A stretch of 64,000 nt of DNA from Branchiostoma floridae (Eukaryota > Chordata > Leptocardii > Amphioxiformes > Branchiostomatidae): contig NC_049987.1 in the NCBI RefSeq assembly GCF_000003815.2, positions 5,137,771-5,201,770 of the forward strand. Direction: 5' to 3'. Under the pieces are notes generated by a model. It had not been told where the DNA came from and ran no database searches. It saw only the letters and a list, made by a program, of their open reading frames with translations. The translations under genes were made by a program, and so were the position numbers. This document shows positions 11,790 through 23,700 of the stretch, one piece after another. Every line of letters begins with the position of its first letter. Positions within the stretch are counted from its first letter, which is position 1.

Positions 11790-12075
11790 GCTCGTTCCCA
11801 ACCTTCCCTGGGACAGGGAAGGCTCGTCCCCAGTCTGGGTCCTTGGACAGGAAAGGCTCGTTCCGTCTGGGTCCTGGGACAGGGAAGGCTCGTCCCCAGT
11901 CTGGTCCTGGGACAGGGAAGGCTCGTCCCCAGTCTGGTCCTGGGACAGGGGAGGCTCGTCCCCAGTCTAGTTGTGGGACAGCTAGGGAAGACTCGTCCCC
12001 AGTCTGTGTTCTGGGACAGTCAAAGCTCGTCCCCAGTCTGTGTTCTGGGACTGGCCAGGCTCGTCCCAAGCCCGT
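11790..12075. repeat. 33-bp minisatellite
   Basis: About eight units with TGGGACAGGGAAGGCTCGTC followed by CCCAGTCTGGTCC; the best-conserved units are 33 bp (11 codons). Open on both strands because of its composition; not a gene. Confidence 0.9.
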
Positions 12076-12840
12076 GTTTAGTTGTACGTGAGACTTGGGA
12101 CACTACCGCTCACTGATAAACAAAGCTAGACGAGCCTTCTGAAAGATCTTGGGTAGCAAGTCCTTTCCACGATTGATTAAAAGCTCTTAATTAATTTCTT
12201 CACTTAAGGCGCCTCATCAATTAGTTCCTTCCAACAAATCACACACAACATGCCTTTACATGGAGGGGACCATGAAATGATGACCAATCTTCGTGCGTTA
12301 CCAATTGTCGTCGAGGCGTATCTATTTTCAAAGACAAAGGGACAAGGGACCAACGTGTAATTCTCAGCCTTACCATTTTGTTTTGTAAATCAATGAGATA
12401 AATTTAAGAATAAACTCCTGACCATAGCGAGTTTCCTGAAAGGGACATTCTCCGATAGTTGCTGTCGAATGTGAACTGTGTTCAGAGTTGTGTAGGTCAT
12501 CTTCCTCATGCCTTGAAATATTCAAATACGTTAATATTGTCAAAATGTTTGATGAGGATTTCCTTTCTATTTCATCTTGAAAGAGGTGGCTATCTGATAT
12601 TGAGACGGCATCACTTATTGTTTCTATTTCATAAGGATAATGTGACGTTCTTCGCGACGTCATGGATTGAATATCTCAAACAAGAGTCTAACTTTTACGT
12701 TTTGACAGTACACAAAAATGACAGAAGATAAAAGAACATAGTGGTAACAGGTCAATGATATCAACTAACTATTTGGACTTATCTCTGTTTCCTCCATGAA
12801 GATAGAGGTACTGTTTTGAGTCTGGATGATGTGTGGGGAT

Positions 12841-13062
12841 AACGCTAGTTCACCTTTATCCGCAGGGTAAAGGTAACCTATATTCGTTGTGTTTACCAAC
12901 ACGGTATTAAGGGATATCAAATGGGCGGACGGTGGTTTCAAGTTGTAATATGTTCAAAATATTGTAGTCTGAAACCACCGTCCGTAACCTTCATGTCCCT
13001 GAATACCCATTTCTAGAAGTAACGGATATAGGTTACCCCGCGGTTGAAGGTGAACTAGCGTT
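12841..13062. mobile_element. MITE, AACGCTAGTTCACCTTTATC family
   Basis: AACGCTAGTTCACCTTTATC at 12841 is answered by GAAGGTGAACTAGCGTT ending at 13062. A second, internal inverted pair (GACGGTGGTTTCAA and TGAAACCACCGTCC) brackets a short AT-rich loop. TA lies at both edges. Relatives occur at 20232-20472, 30778-30942, 52164-52393 and 55673-55878, so this is the commonest MITE family in the window. Confidence 0.82.
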
Positions 13063-13269
13063 ATATCTCAAGAACTGTTGGATGGATTGAGATGGTTTTT
13101 GGATCACCCCACCTAGGTAGGTGGGGTGATCCAAACGATAAAGGTCAACTTGGGGCCTCCTGGTGGTTGACCTTGGTACTACAGCAGCCGATTTTGCATA
13201 TCTTTTGTCCTGGACGTGCTGAGATGTCTGAAGATAGCTTTTAACATAAGACACATAAGAGCATAAGAC

Positions 13270-13875
13270 ACATAAGACACAGTTGAGCTCCTAGTTCTAA
13301 TCATTTGATAACCAGTAGACTCTGGTTCAAATCCTGGGAAGAGCATTTCGGTTGGGACTACATGCGTCTTTCGGAAAAGACGTAAAAGGGGTTCGACGAG
13401 GTGCATTGAGCATCTTAAAGATGAAAGGCTAGCAACCCATCCCTGTAAAATATGGCCTACTTGAGAAACAGCAAGGGAACCTGCAATCTAGACTGTGTCC
13501 AACATGCCATGATAATATTGAAAATGAATCCCACTTTATAATGGATTGTCCAACTTATGATAGAGAGAGAGACAAAAAATGTTACAGTCTATTAAATGCA
13601 AATCTGATACAATGTTACCACCTACCAAGACAGAAATGTTTAATATGTTACTATCATGTCCTGCTGATATATCTGCCTATGTCGGTCAATTTATATATAA
13701 TTCATTTAAAAAACGAGACAATATTATACTGTCCTGAACCAGCACTTAATGCTAGTTAACTCATGTAGTTAACTGTTTTATATGTATTGTTAATGCTAGT
13801 TAACTCATGTAGTTAACTGTTTTATATGTATTGTATGTACAAGCTGCCAAACACTGTATCCTCTTCAGTCGTGCA
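13270..13875 (+). mobile_element. SINE-like head followed by a LINE 3' end
   Basis: 13270-13440 carries ACTCTGGTTCAAATCCTGGG (box-B-like) and the GTCTTTCGGAAAAGACG body seen at 10705-10880. From about 13480 a reading frame shows CPTCHDNIENESHFIMDC, the C-x2-C...H-x4-C knuckle typical of the C-terminus of non-LTR retrotransposon polyproteins, then a short tail. A 43-bp stretch (TTAATGCTAGTTAACTCATG onward) is tandemly doubled near 13750-13830, and the element ends in GCAATAAAGTTC with a TTC-rich tail. Confidence 0.65.
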
Positions 13876-14702
13876 ATAAAGTTCTTCTTCTTCTATGTAC
13901 CACTACTACAAGGTTAACGACAACAACAACAACGTCAAACATACAGTGGGTAAAATATTTAAGTGACTTAACCATGATCTGTAAGCAGACTTCATTAAAG
14001 TTTAATTTGCAATTTTTTTGGAGAAGATTTCTGATCCATGTTCTTCAAGTATAGAACCAAGAGAAACACTCAAGTGGTCGAAAAAAAAAGATCCGGACCC
14101 GCTTGTAGCAGCATAGTTCCTTACCGCGTTGTGTTTCTTGTTGAAAGTTACAGACCATTCAATATTTCTTAAAGATGAGATGAGATTTCTTCCCGTCGTT
14201 AAAAAAATGGTTGTACCCTCCAAATAAGTTTGCAGACAAGTGACGATAACTTGTTTGTGACAACAAGATTTTATGTTCTGAAATTTGTGCTCCATATGCT
14301 GCGGTTTCACACAAAAACGCATTTTTTTGAGGGGGGGGGATTTCTTCATGAAAATTTCATGATATTGAGATTAAAAAACACTCTCCGAGAGAAGTGGTTG
14401 TGGATTAACATATTTTCACATGGTCTGGCACAAAGAACGGATTACAAGAGCGGAGTCTTCCCATCGGGGGGGCTCCAGACCCGGGATAACGACCTCCCTG
14501 TTACATGCCTCAATACCGATACAAAAGTCCCCCCGCCGTGACGAAATGTTAATTCATAACTAGCTCCGTGATCTGACCAGTTTTGTCAAACAATTTTCCG
14601 TCACGCCTGTATGTTTAGCTCGGTTCAAAAGCGCGGGACGCCTGTCTTGAGTTTTTGACCGTCACTGTGCGACTACGACAGAGCGAACAACAGAGACGAG
14701 AC
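13876..14702 (+). other. upstream region and 5' UTR of NR2E1
   Basis: No other gene seen. The last ~100 bp before the NR2E1 start (14600-14702) are less AT-rich and CpG-bearing (AAAGCGCGGGACGCC, GCGACTACGACAGAGCG) and fit a 5' UTR. No TATA box is obvious. Minus-strand frames at 14002-14349 have no recognisable content. Confidence 0.45.
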
Positions 14703-14721
14703 ATGAACAAGCTTCCATCTA
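14703..14721 (+). CDS. NR2E1: NR2E1 exon 1 (start codon microexon)
   Basis: Codes MNKLPS plus one base, followed by a strong donor A/GTAAGTACC. It joins the exon 2 start GC to make serine, giving MNKLPSS then RILDIPCK. Vertebrate TLX has a similarly short leader before RILDIPCK, with the intron at the same point. The coding part is only 19 nt, so automated prediction could miss it. Chosen because length, phase and donor all fit; no competing candidate was found in the preceding 3 kb. Confidence 0.78.
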
Positions 14722-17700
14722 GTAAGTACCAACTTACAACTCTTTTCAGGCGTCCTTAGGTGGATATTTAGCCCCTACCATGTTCCACATATGACTGGAA
14801 ATAGTAGAAATTGACCAAATAGACATGTAACACACCAGAGGAGTTGTTCGGCCCAAAAAGATATGTCGCAAACTGTGGTGGACTGATTACTGACTCCCGT
14901 GTATTACCAAGGAGGTTAAAAAGAATTTTTTTCAACCTACTTGGTATTACTTGTCTATTTGGCCAATTTCTACTATTTCTAGTGCTAGTGAACACAGCGT
15001 GAGTGTGTGAAGAAATGTTAGAATGTTTGTCCTCATAATCATAATTATCACTCGTAAGGACATAACGTTACATACTTGCGATGTTTGACACAGTTGACGT
15101 AGGTTTATACAAACGCTTAGAAAGTTATTGCAAAAGAAATATCTTTCCATAATCAGATACAACAAGAACGTAGGCACGTAGTTTCTATGTTTTTATCATG
15201 GTTATTCTGTGCACTTAATTAGTCCATTCTTAAACGTATTCTATCGTATTTCATTTTGTCCTACCTCTGATTATACAACTTTTGCTTGTTTTAATGTGTT
15301 AAACGGAACAGAATTAAAATGTAGACAAACATAATGGTGACCAGTAACATTTGGTTTAACGTATTCCAATTCCCTTACATAAATGTCTTGTCTGTTTCTA
15401 AATGTAATCTTTAACAATACTTTATCTTTTCATCCCAACATCCCGATTTCTTGACATGATTATAACGTTAAAGTATGAAATATATGGTATTATATTTACA
15501 AACTTATTACAACATGCTATGAAGAATAGTAGCTGAAAATTACAAACATAAGACACAGAAATACCATCGCTAAACAAAGAATCAGTCCATAAGGCATAAC
15601 CGCACACTTGTAGAAGAAAAACGTCTGTCAATAAAACCTCAAACACGGTAACCGTAGGAATTGTACTTCGTAGTAGATTGTGCTATGTCTGTTTATGATA
15701 GAAATATCCTATTTAGTTACTTGCATATAGAAAATAGATCTCCTCACTCCATACATATGAATAGCAATGAAAAAATGGCATGCGTTTTGACACTAACTAT
15801 CGCTAAGTACTAGAGTCCTACATTTTCACCATTACGTATACAAGAAGCTAGCAGAAGTCGAACTTCTATGTTAGACTAGAACTCTGATACTTGTACATGA
15901 AGGCCGTGCATTTGTTGTGGCCTGTACTTAGCTCAGTTGGACAAAACTGTACAATAAAGGTTTTCATTCATTTATCATTATGTTATGTGTCCATAAGAGT
16001 GTAATGATCACTCAAACGCTACCAAGCTACATAGGGGTTTAACATGTACGTTGTGTCTTTGTTGTGGCCTGTCCTTAGCTCAGTTCGGCAAAACTGTACA
16101 ATAAATGTCTTCATCCATTTCTCATTATGTTATGTGTCACAATACAAGTGTAATGATCAGTCAAATGTAACAAAGCTGCATAGGAGAACAGCATCACAGC
16201 CTTGCCAATTAAATGTACTTAAATTATTATAGATAGTACAACAGACTATTGTCTATGGATCCTTTTTTTTCACACATTATTATTTTCCAAGGGGAATGAT
16301 AAGTTATCTTTATTGACGCAACAAACGTACAGTGAATTTTGGTACGGTCTTTTACTACATCTATACATGTACATTATTATAACGTTATACAATCATATGG
16401 ATACAAACAGAGTAACAAACAAGTATATGGAAATAAATATAAACATGTCGAGTTTAACATATCGGTTCTATGGTTTAAACATTCTTTGACGTATTTGCCT
16501 ATTTGTACACAGAAAGGGTATCTCCTTCTGGAATGTAATTGAATTTAGTTATAGGATGGCATGGATTGAACAAGCAGTAAGAAAATTTGGGTGAGTCCAA
16601 TTTTTGTGTTGGAAATTACAGTTCACACATTTCAAGAAGCAGTAAGATGCACAGCTTTGTGCAATATGTCGTGAACAATCAATGATAAAGTGACGCTCAT
16701 CTTCAATCTTGTTTGGACGTAAAACGTGTAGCAATGAAGATAGCTGTGCCCAAACAATTATAGCTTACGAAAATGTGCTGAGAGTCTTATCAAAACGCTA
16801 CAGAAAAACAGTAAGTTGTAAGAACATGCAAGCTTATAATACCGGACTGGTAGTCCCATTCTGAAAAAAACTTTATTACGTCTTTCTACAAATAAATCAA
16901 TGTCTACAAGTATGGTGTGACATGAGGTTACAAATATCTAGATAACAATTAGATTCTCCAGAATTCTGCAAAGTTCTGAAAACGTCCGACAATATTCTAG
17001 GAACCTCAGACAGGCTTTCTTTACATATCGTATATCATATTAGAATTAGATATGTTTCCCGTTAGAAGTGGAAATATTAATACATTGTTACATCATTAGC
17101 ATCAGATAATGTTATTGTCATTCAAAAAATAACTTCTTGAAGTTTTCCGGAATTAAACTGTTGGCTTCACCTGGCTTTACCCATTATGTAAGTCAATGTA
17201 CCTACCTAGCATAGAAAGTTGACATTCTGACCATTTTGTTACATATTAATTACATCAACCCTCTTAAATTGCTTATATCTTGCTAGCTTGGAATTTGTAA
17301 TGACTAGATAAATAGTCCATGCCAGGAAACTTACTAGTGTACAGTATGTTGTTGTTTACAGCAATTAAGAGGATCAATTTTGACATGGTTTTAGAAACAG
17401 TTGACCTTGTACAGCTTGATTTTGGCGACATAAGAAATACCAAATAATGATGAAATATGCTATAAATATGGTATTACATATCTTTTCTCAAATTATTATG
17501 GAAGCTCATCTGTGTTGGTAGTAGTTATAGTACAGTGCTAAACTTTCTTCCAACACAAAGGTATACACGGATCAAATTTTCAACGGCAACTTTCGCCTTC
17601 TTCAGGATCATTTCATCAGTATTGATCCTAAAGAAGGCCACAGTGGTCGTTAATTTTACCTTTGTGTTAGACGAAAGTTCAGCATTATACTATGGTATTA

Positions 17701-20700
17701 CATATCATTCATATGAAGTTTTGTTTGAATACTTCCAGTTTTGCGGCCAAAATATTCCATAAATTCCCTTTAGTTATATCAGAAAAGAGTTCCCATATTT
17801 TGAACATCTTAATGCAACGGATAAATTTCTATTTTTGATGCGCCTAGACAAACCCTGTATATCAAACATTATATGTTCTTATATCTACACCTGTACAAAG
17901 AAGCGAGAAGATGTCGACCATCCTGTTAGCTTAGTACCTTCAACTAGTTAAATTGTATCCTGTTGTTTTTCATATGTTTGTTATTCTGTTATCAGTCATG
18001 TCTGTTATCAGTGACCTGTACCTAGCCCGTCGAGGCATGAATGTACAATAAAGGTCTTTCATTCATTCATTCATTTATATTTCTGCGAGTCCCTTCATAC
18101 ACTATTTTCCGATTTCTTCTTCAGGCCGTATCTTGGACATTCCCTGTAAGGTTTGCGGGGACCGGAGCTCGGGGAAACATTATGGGGTTTACACGTGTGA
18201 CGGGTGCAGTGGCTTCTTCAAGAGAAGTATACGGCACAACAGGAACTACACCTGTAAGTCCCCCAGCAGCGCCCCGTGTCCTGTAGACAAGTCCCGCCGG
18301 AACCAGTGCCGAGCCTGCCGGCTGCAGAGGTGCTTCCAAGTCAACATGAACAAGGACGGTGAGTCTCTCCTGACATTTAGTTGACTTCAATAAACTCTCC
18401 GACACTATATGCTAAACAACTTTTAATATAACCATTTGCTATCTATATTATTGATATTACTATTTACTATTTACGTTTTATTTAGCCAAATAACTTTTAT
18501 ATATAGTGGCATTGTCTGTGGCGTAACTGTTTGAGTGTTGGTCTTGGAATCTAGAGGTCCCGAGTTCGATACCCGCCGTGCCCTCGACGTTGTGTCCTTG
18601 TGAAATGCACTTAACACGACCTTCCTTACAGGTGTAAAAATGGGTACCTGACTTCGGCCAGGGAGGTTAAAGAAAAAGACTACCTTTACATTCTCTCTGT
18701 ATCGTGTATGTGGCACTGTTAATATAAGTTACAAAACTGAGTGCAGTGCCACATTGTCCTCATCTGTCCAAACGCAAATCTGCCTTGAAAATATCACGCA
18801 AAGTCCATATTTCGTTTAAGACCTCCCAAGAAAAAACAAACAGCCCTTAAAATGTAGACACGAACCGGTCATGGATACAAGTATTAAAAGATTACAATTT
18901 TCATTTGTTTTCTTTAGTTTTGCTATATGTTTCACATGACACATGTTTTTGTTCGTATATTAACAACTTGAACAATTTGACAAAGTAAACTGTGCATGGT
19001 TTCATTGCGGAAAGAGACATGGATAAACAGTGAACAGAATCATGGTATGATTGATACCATGACAGAATGTTATTCAGTCTTTAGCTATCTTGTGCGGGTA
19101 ACCTGTGCTTTCGAGAGAATCTCAAAACAACGATAGGTGCTCATTTCAATATCCATACAAACGTTTTCATCTTAGTTCTAATTTTTGATCTTAATGGTAG
19201 GAATAACAACACGATTTTAGTAACAATATAAGTCAAAAGGTTTAATACTTGAGTGTAGGTCTGTAGATTAATGGATAGATTGCTATCCGGTATTTTCACG
19301 ACACTGTAAACGGTACCCAGTACCGGTATACATCTCTAGTGTGGTAGGACACAATTTTGATGTGTACCTCTCCTTGACCACGCTCTACTCTACGTTACTT
19401 GTACTCCGCGAATCCTCTTTATTGTGCTATTCTACTACGAATTGTAAGATTGTGGCTTTAACTCAGGAGTTCACTATCCAATTGGACGTTTTGAACGTTA
19501 ACCCTCACAAATCACTTCATTTAACCTACTCTGTCCGTATACTACCAGATATACATGTATCTGAGAATTCACGATTTGCGCTAGCTATCAAAAACCAAAA
19601 TAGGACCCTTAATTTGTTGTTTTGATTTCATTCCTGTGTCAATACATCAGTTTTTATTTTGATTCATATTCTATTTTTGATTTTATTTTCTTATTTGAAG
19701 GTGGTGCTGGCATAAGTTGACTAAACTCAAAATCCTTCTATGACCATAACTATACGTACATTATTGTAGGTACGGTAAGGTTTGTACAGAAAAACACGAA
19801 TAGTTCAATATAGGCTAGACAATTCCAACGAAATGATCTATTTCTGAAACAGAAGTGACTTTCAGGGTGGTGATTTTTGGGCGCTAAAAGCCTTGTAGGC
19901 AATCCTTGATGACAGTCAAGAGTTCGTCACACGTAAATAATGGAATGCCCTTTTCTCGTCAAATCTTAATTGTACAAGAAATAGTCATGCGTTCGAGTAT
20001 CAAAGTTATCAATCTAAAATTGATGTATACTGAAAAAGTCGTATTTTCCTAAAACTAACGTGGAATGGAAACTTGATTCTGTTATGATAACGTTTTTTTA
20101 CTGATTGTTGTGATACAAATCTAACAGTCAAACCTAGTCCGCCATTTTGGCTAGCAATGCCGACGCATTAGGTTTATATATATAGAGCCGAAATATAATG
20201 GCCACGTTATTCATCCAATATCTGAATGTTGTAACGCTGGCCCACCTTGATCCGCTGGGTAGCCTGTATCCGATCCGTTGTTTTACAAAAAAAAAATAGG
20301 GTATTTAGGGATATCGAGTTGACGGTCGGTGGTTTCAAATTGCAATATTTTGAAAATATTGCAGTTTACAAATTGGAATTCTGAAATGTATAGTGAAATT
20401 TGAAAATACTAAAATACTTTTTTTTAAACAACGGATATAGGTTACACCGTGGATAAAGGTGAACAAGCGTTAAGGTTTCTTATAGTCCTGACCATAACTG
20501 CATTTTTTCAGGTTCAAAATTCAGAAATAGAAGTACTAAGCTAAGCAGATCATTAAAAATAACTTATATTGACCACAATAATATCATGTAGATTAGAAGT
20601 ACAAATTTTTATTCGGAACAAAATATTGCCATTGTGAAATCGTAATCACCCATGTCATCAGTATTGACTAGAAAGGCAACATTAGGGACATCCAAATCTT

Positions 20701-23700
20701 AGAGTCAGACAATAACAATGGCAAAGTGCTGATTGCATACCCCGATATTGTGGCGGCTGGGGAAAGGCATTTTACACGACTTTCCTCACTTCAGGTATAA
20801 ATGAGTTCATAGCTTCGGTTAGGGGCTAGTCTTGGCTAGAACGTTAAATGGAAGCCCCGTGCCGGTGAGGAGAGCTACACCTCAAGCACGTTTAAGATCA
20901 TTAGTCCTTCCGGAATATGCAGCTTATACTGTTCAGTACAAACCTGGTGTGTTACGCCATACAATACAAACAACATAAAACAAACAAACAAACAGACAAA
21001 CAAACAATCAAACAAACGTGGATAGTTCAGCTACTCTCCAAGCAGAGGTTGAGTCGCGTAGATATATTAGTAGTCGGAAAATTACACCGGCGCTCCTCTT
21101 ACAAGAGGAGCTTGGAGAGTAAGTTCAGCCTCGCATTGGTAAACCAGAAGGTATTAGTGATTTGTATCGAACTACAAAATGTTTTCACCGTTGCTACTTG
21201 CACACAATACTATACCATTGGGCTCAACCTACAGTATCATGTGCTAGAGAATAAATGGTCATATTCACAATAACATCTACATGAATAAAAGACACCAAAT
21301 TACAGAAGACGTAAAGGGAATCGTCTTGGGCAATATTTGTGTACATTTTACGTCAACATTTTCATTTTTTGTTCCCGAAAGCTGACCGGCCGGCCCCAGG
21401 ATGGAAATATGACGAAAACAATATCAAAACTACGAGTCAGTTGCCACAAATTACACATCGAAACCGGAAGACATAACCGCACTCCTCTAGAGCAACGAAT
21501 ATGTAGATACTGCAATCTAGATAAGTTAGAAGACGAACATCATTTTGTAGTAGAATGTAGTTTGTACAAGAAAGACAGAGCTGAACTCTACAGACTAATA
21601 GAATCCATGTCCCCCCATTTCATACAACTAAGTAATATAGACAAATTTATATTCCTTATGAATCTAGACAAACCATTACTTATTACATTTTCAATATCAC
21701 AAAGAAACGAGAAGAAGCCGAATGTACGCAGTAGAATACGATCCTTGAGTAGTGTAGATTCCGAGTTATATCATCATATCATGTTGTATCATTTATTGTG
21801 ACCTGTACTGAACCCAGTGGGTATGAATGTACAATAAAGGTCTTCATTCAATATCCCTAGTCTGAGCTGTCCAGGTGCCGAAATGCCGCAGATCTAAAAC
21901 CCTCAGGCTCTGACATGGTTTTCCCCAGTTCCACAGAGCTTATCAAACCGGTGGGTCAAATAGAACACAAAGAAGCCAGTCAAACTCCCCGCAGGTGGCG
22001 TTCTGACCGGATTATGACACATCATGTCAATGATTTGGTCCCCAAACCTCACTTTTTACACCGCGCAACTCTCTGTCACTAATGAGATATTTACCGCATT
22101 ACGCCGACAAATCCGCCGTGTGAATCGCGACAAGTATAATGGTTGCCTTGTAGGATTTCTGCTTTTGCTGGCTAGAGGACATGATTAAGTATTGAGTATT
22201 TTGGTCCATTCTATAGAACTGAATGCAGATTATTCTCATTTGGCATCAAACCCCTTTAACTTCCTTCTATGACCCCAATTTTCGCCTTTGTCCTTCTCTC
22301 CCGCTAACAAGCCTCTTGCTAAAATGCGCCAATCAATTTTTCACCCTCTGTTCGTTCTGAAAGGATCCTTTGGCTCACGCTAAGGAGACATTAGTGCACA
22401 TTGTGAGATGTAATAGCGGGGGAGCGGTTTAAATCGTTTTAAACCGCTCCAATTAACCCCTGTCACAGACACAGGTGTGCGCTGTGCGTTCGTTCATAAA
22501 CCCTTGTTGTGCCTTGTGGCATATAGGACAGCAGGGTATATTTCTACAGGGAGGGATCGCTGGTCCTTCCCCTAGACACCTCCTGTCAAACAAGGGACCC
22601 CAGTTTTACGTCCCTTCCGAAAGACACTGCAGCCCAAACCGAGATGCCCTACCAAAGATTAGAACCGGTTACCAAATATTTGAAACTAGATAATTGTGTG
22701 GCTCCTACCAGATGAGCTACATGCATGATAAGTCACCACAAATACTGCCTCAGTGTTAATGGTACTGGGTTTTGATTTTTCTGGGACACGAGCGAACTTA
22801 AACATTATCCTCGTACAACATTGTATTCTTTTGCTGTCCAAGGAAATAGACGAAAATGAGAAAAAAAAGCATCAAACATATCGAATTTGCACGTGGAGGA
22901 AGATGTAAAATCAATGAACGCGTCAGCAAAACAACGTCAAAGTCAAAGAACTCATTGTGGACATTTGTGGATATAGTTGTGGACAGAATGCGCGGATTTT
23001 TTTTTCCGAGACCGCGCCAACCACAATTTCCTCCTCCAGAATATAAGTGAAACGGGGCTTTTCTCGAAATTATGTAATTTCTTTCTTCGTAAGTAAGTGG
23101 AAAACGGTTGAGCACTCGCCCATAATGGTTGTGTGCATAACGTTATGTCATTGATTCTTAGATTCATCTAGAATAGTTTGTAATTGTGTAGGTAGGTATT
23201 GAAATTCCAATCTCTCTCAGGACAATTCAAGATTCTCTTGGATTTCAGTTTCTACTGTGATATAAATGTGACTATATAACAACCGTAAAATCGCTGAGAG
23301 CAAATCATACACTTGTAAGTTGTAACGTTATGGCGAGCCATAGGTCTCCATTTAAGAGCCCAAACCTACACTTCTTCCTTACGCCAAAAGGTGCCTGCCA
23401 CCGAAAGAAACCAAGACCACAGGTCCACAGTATATCCAGGACAAAAATCTGGAAACACAATCAAATAGACAGACAGACCGTACACACGCATACACACGGA
23501 AACACCCAAAACAACGTTAACATCGCAATTTTTCATGGAAATATGCAATACAATCCATCCAGAGATTCAGGTATGTTGACTACAAATATCTGGAAATACA
23601 AAACGCACGCAGACACACAGACGCACCAAAAAACAATACCTTCATTTTTCATGGCGGTAACAACCACCTGTTCTATTCTTCCCGCCAATAGCCGTCCAGC

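Larger units (their letters stand above)
18359..23691 (+). other. NR2E1 intron 2
   Basis: Contains a tRNA-derived SINE (18505-18695), a diverged MITE (20232-20472; AACGCTGG...AAGCGTT ends), a SINE body fragment (20750-20850), a foldback (21025-21120, CTCTCCAAGCAGAGG arm), the LINE 3' end at 21430-21855 and a minus-strand SINE at 22540-22730. No coding exon recognised; 19300-20200 shows nothing. Confidence 0.6.
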
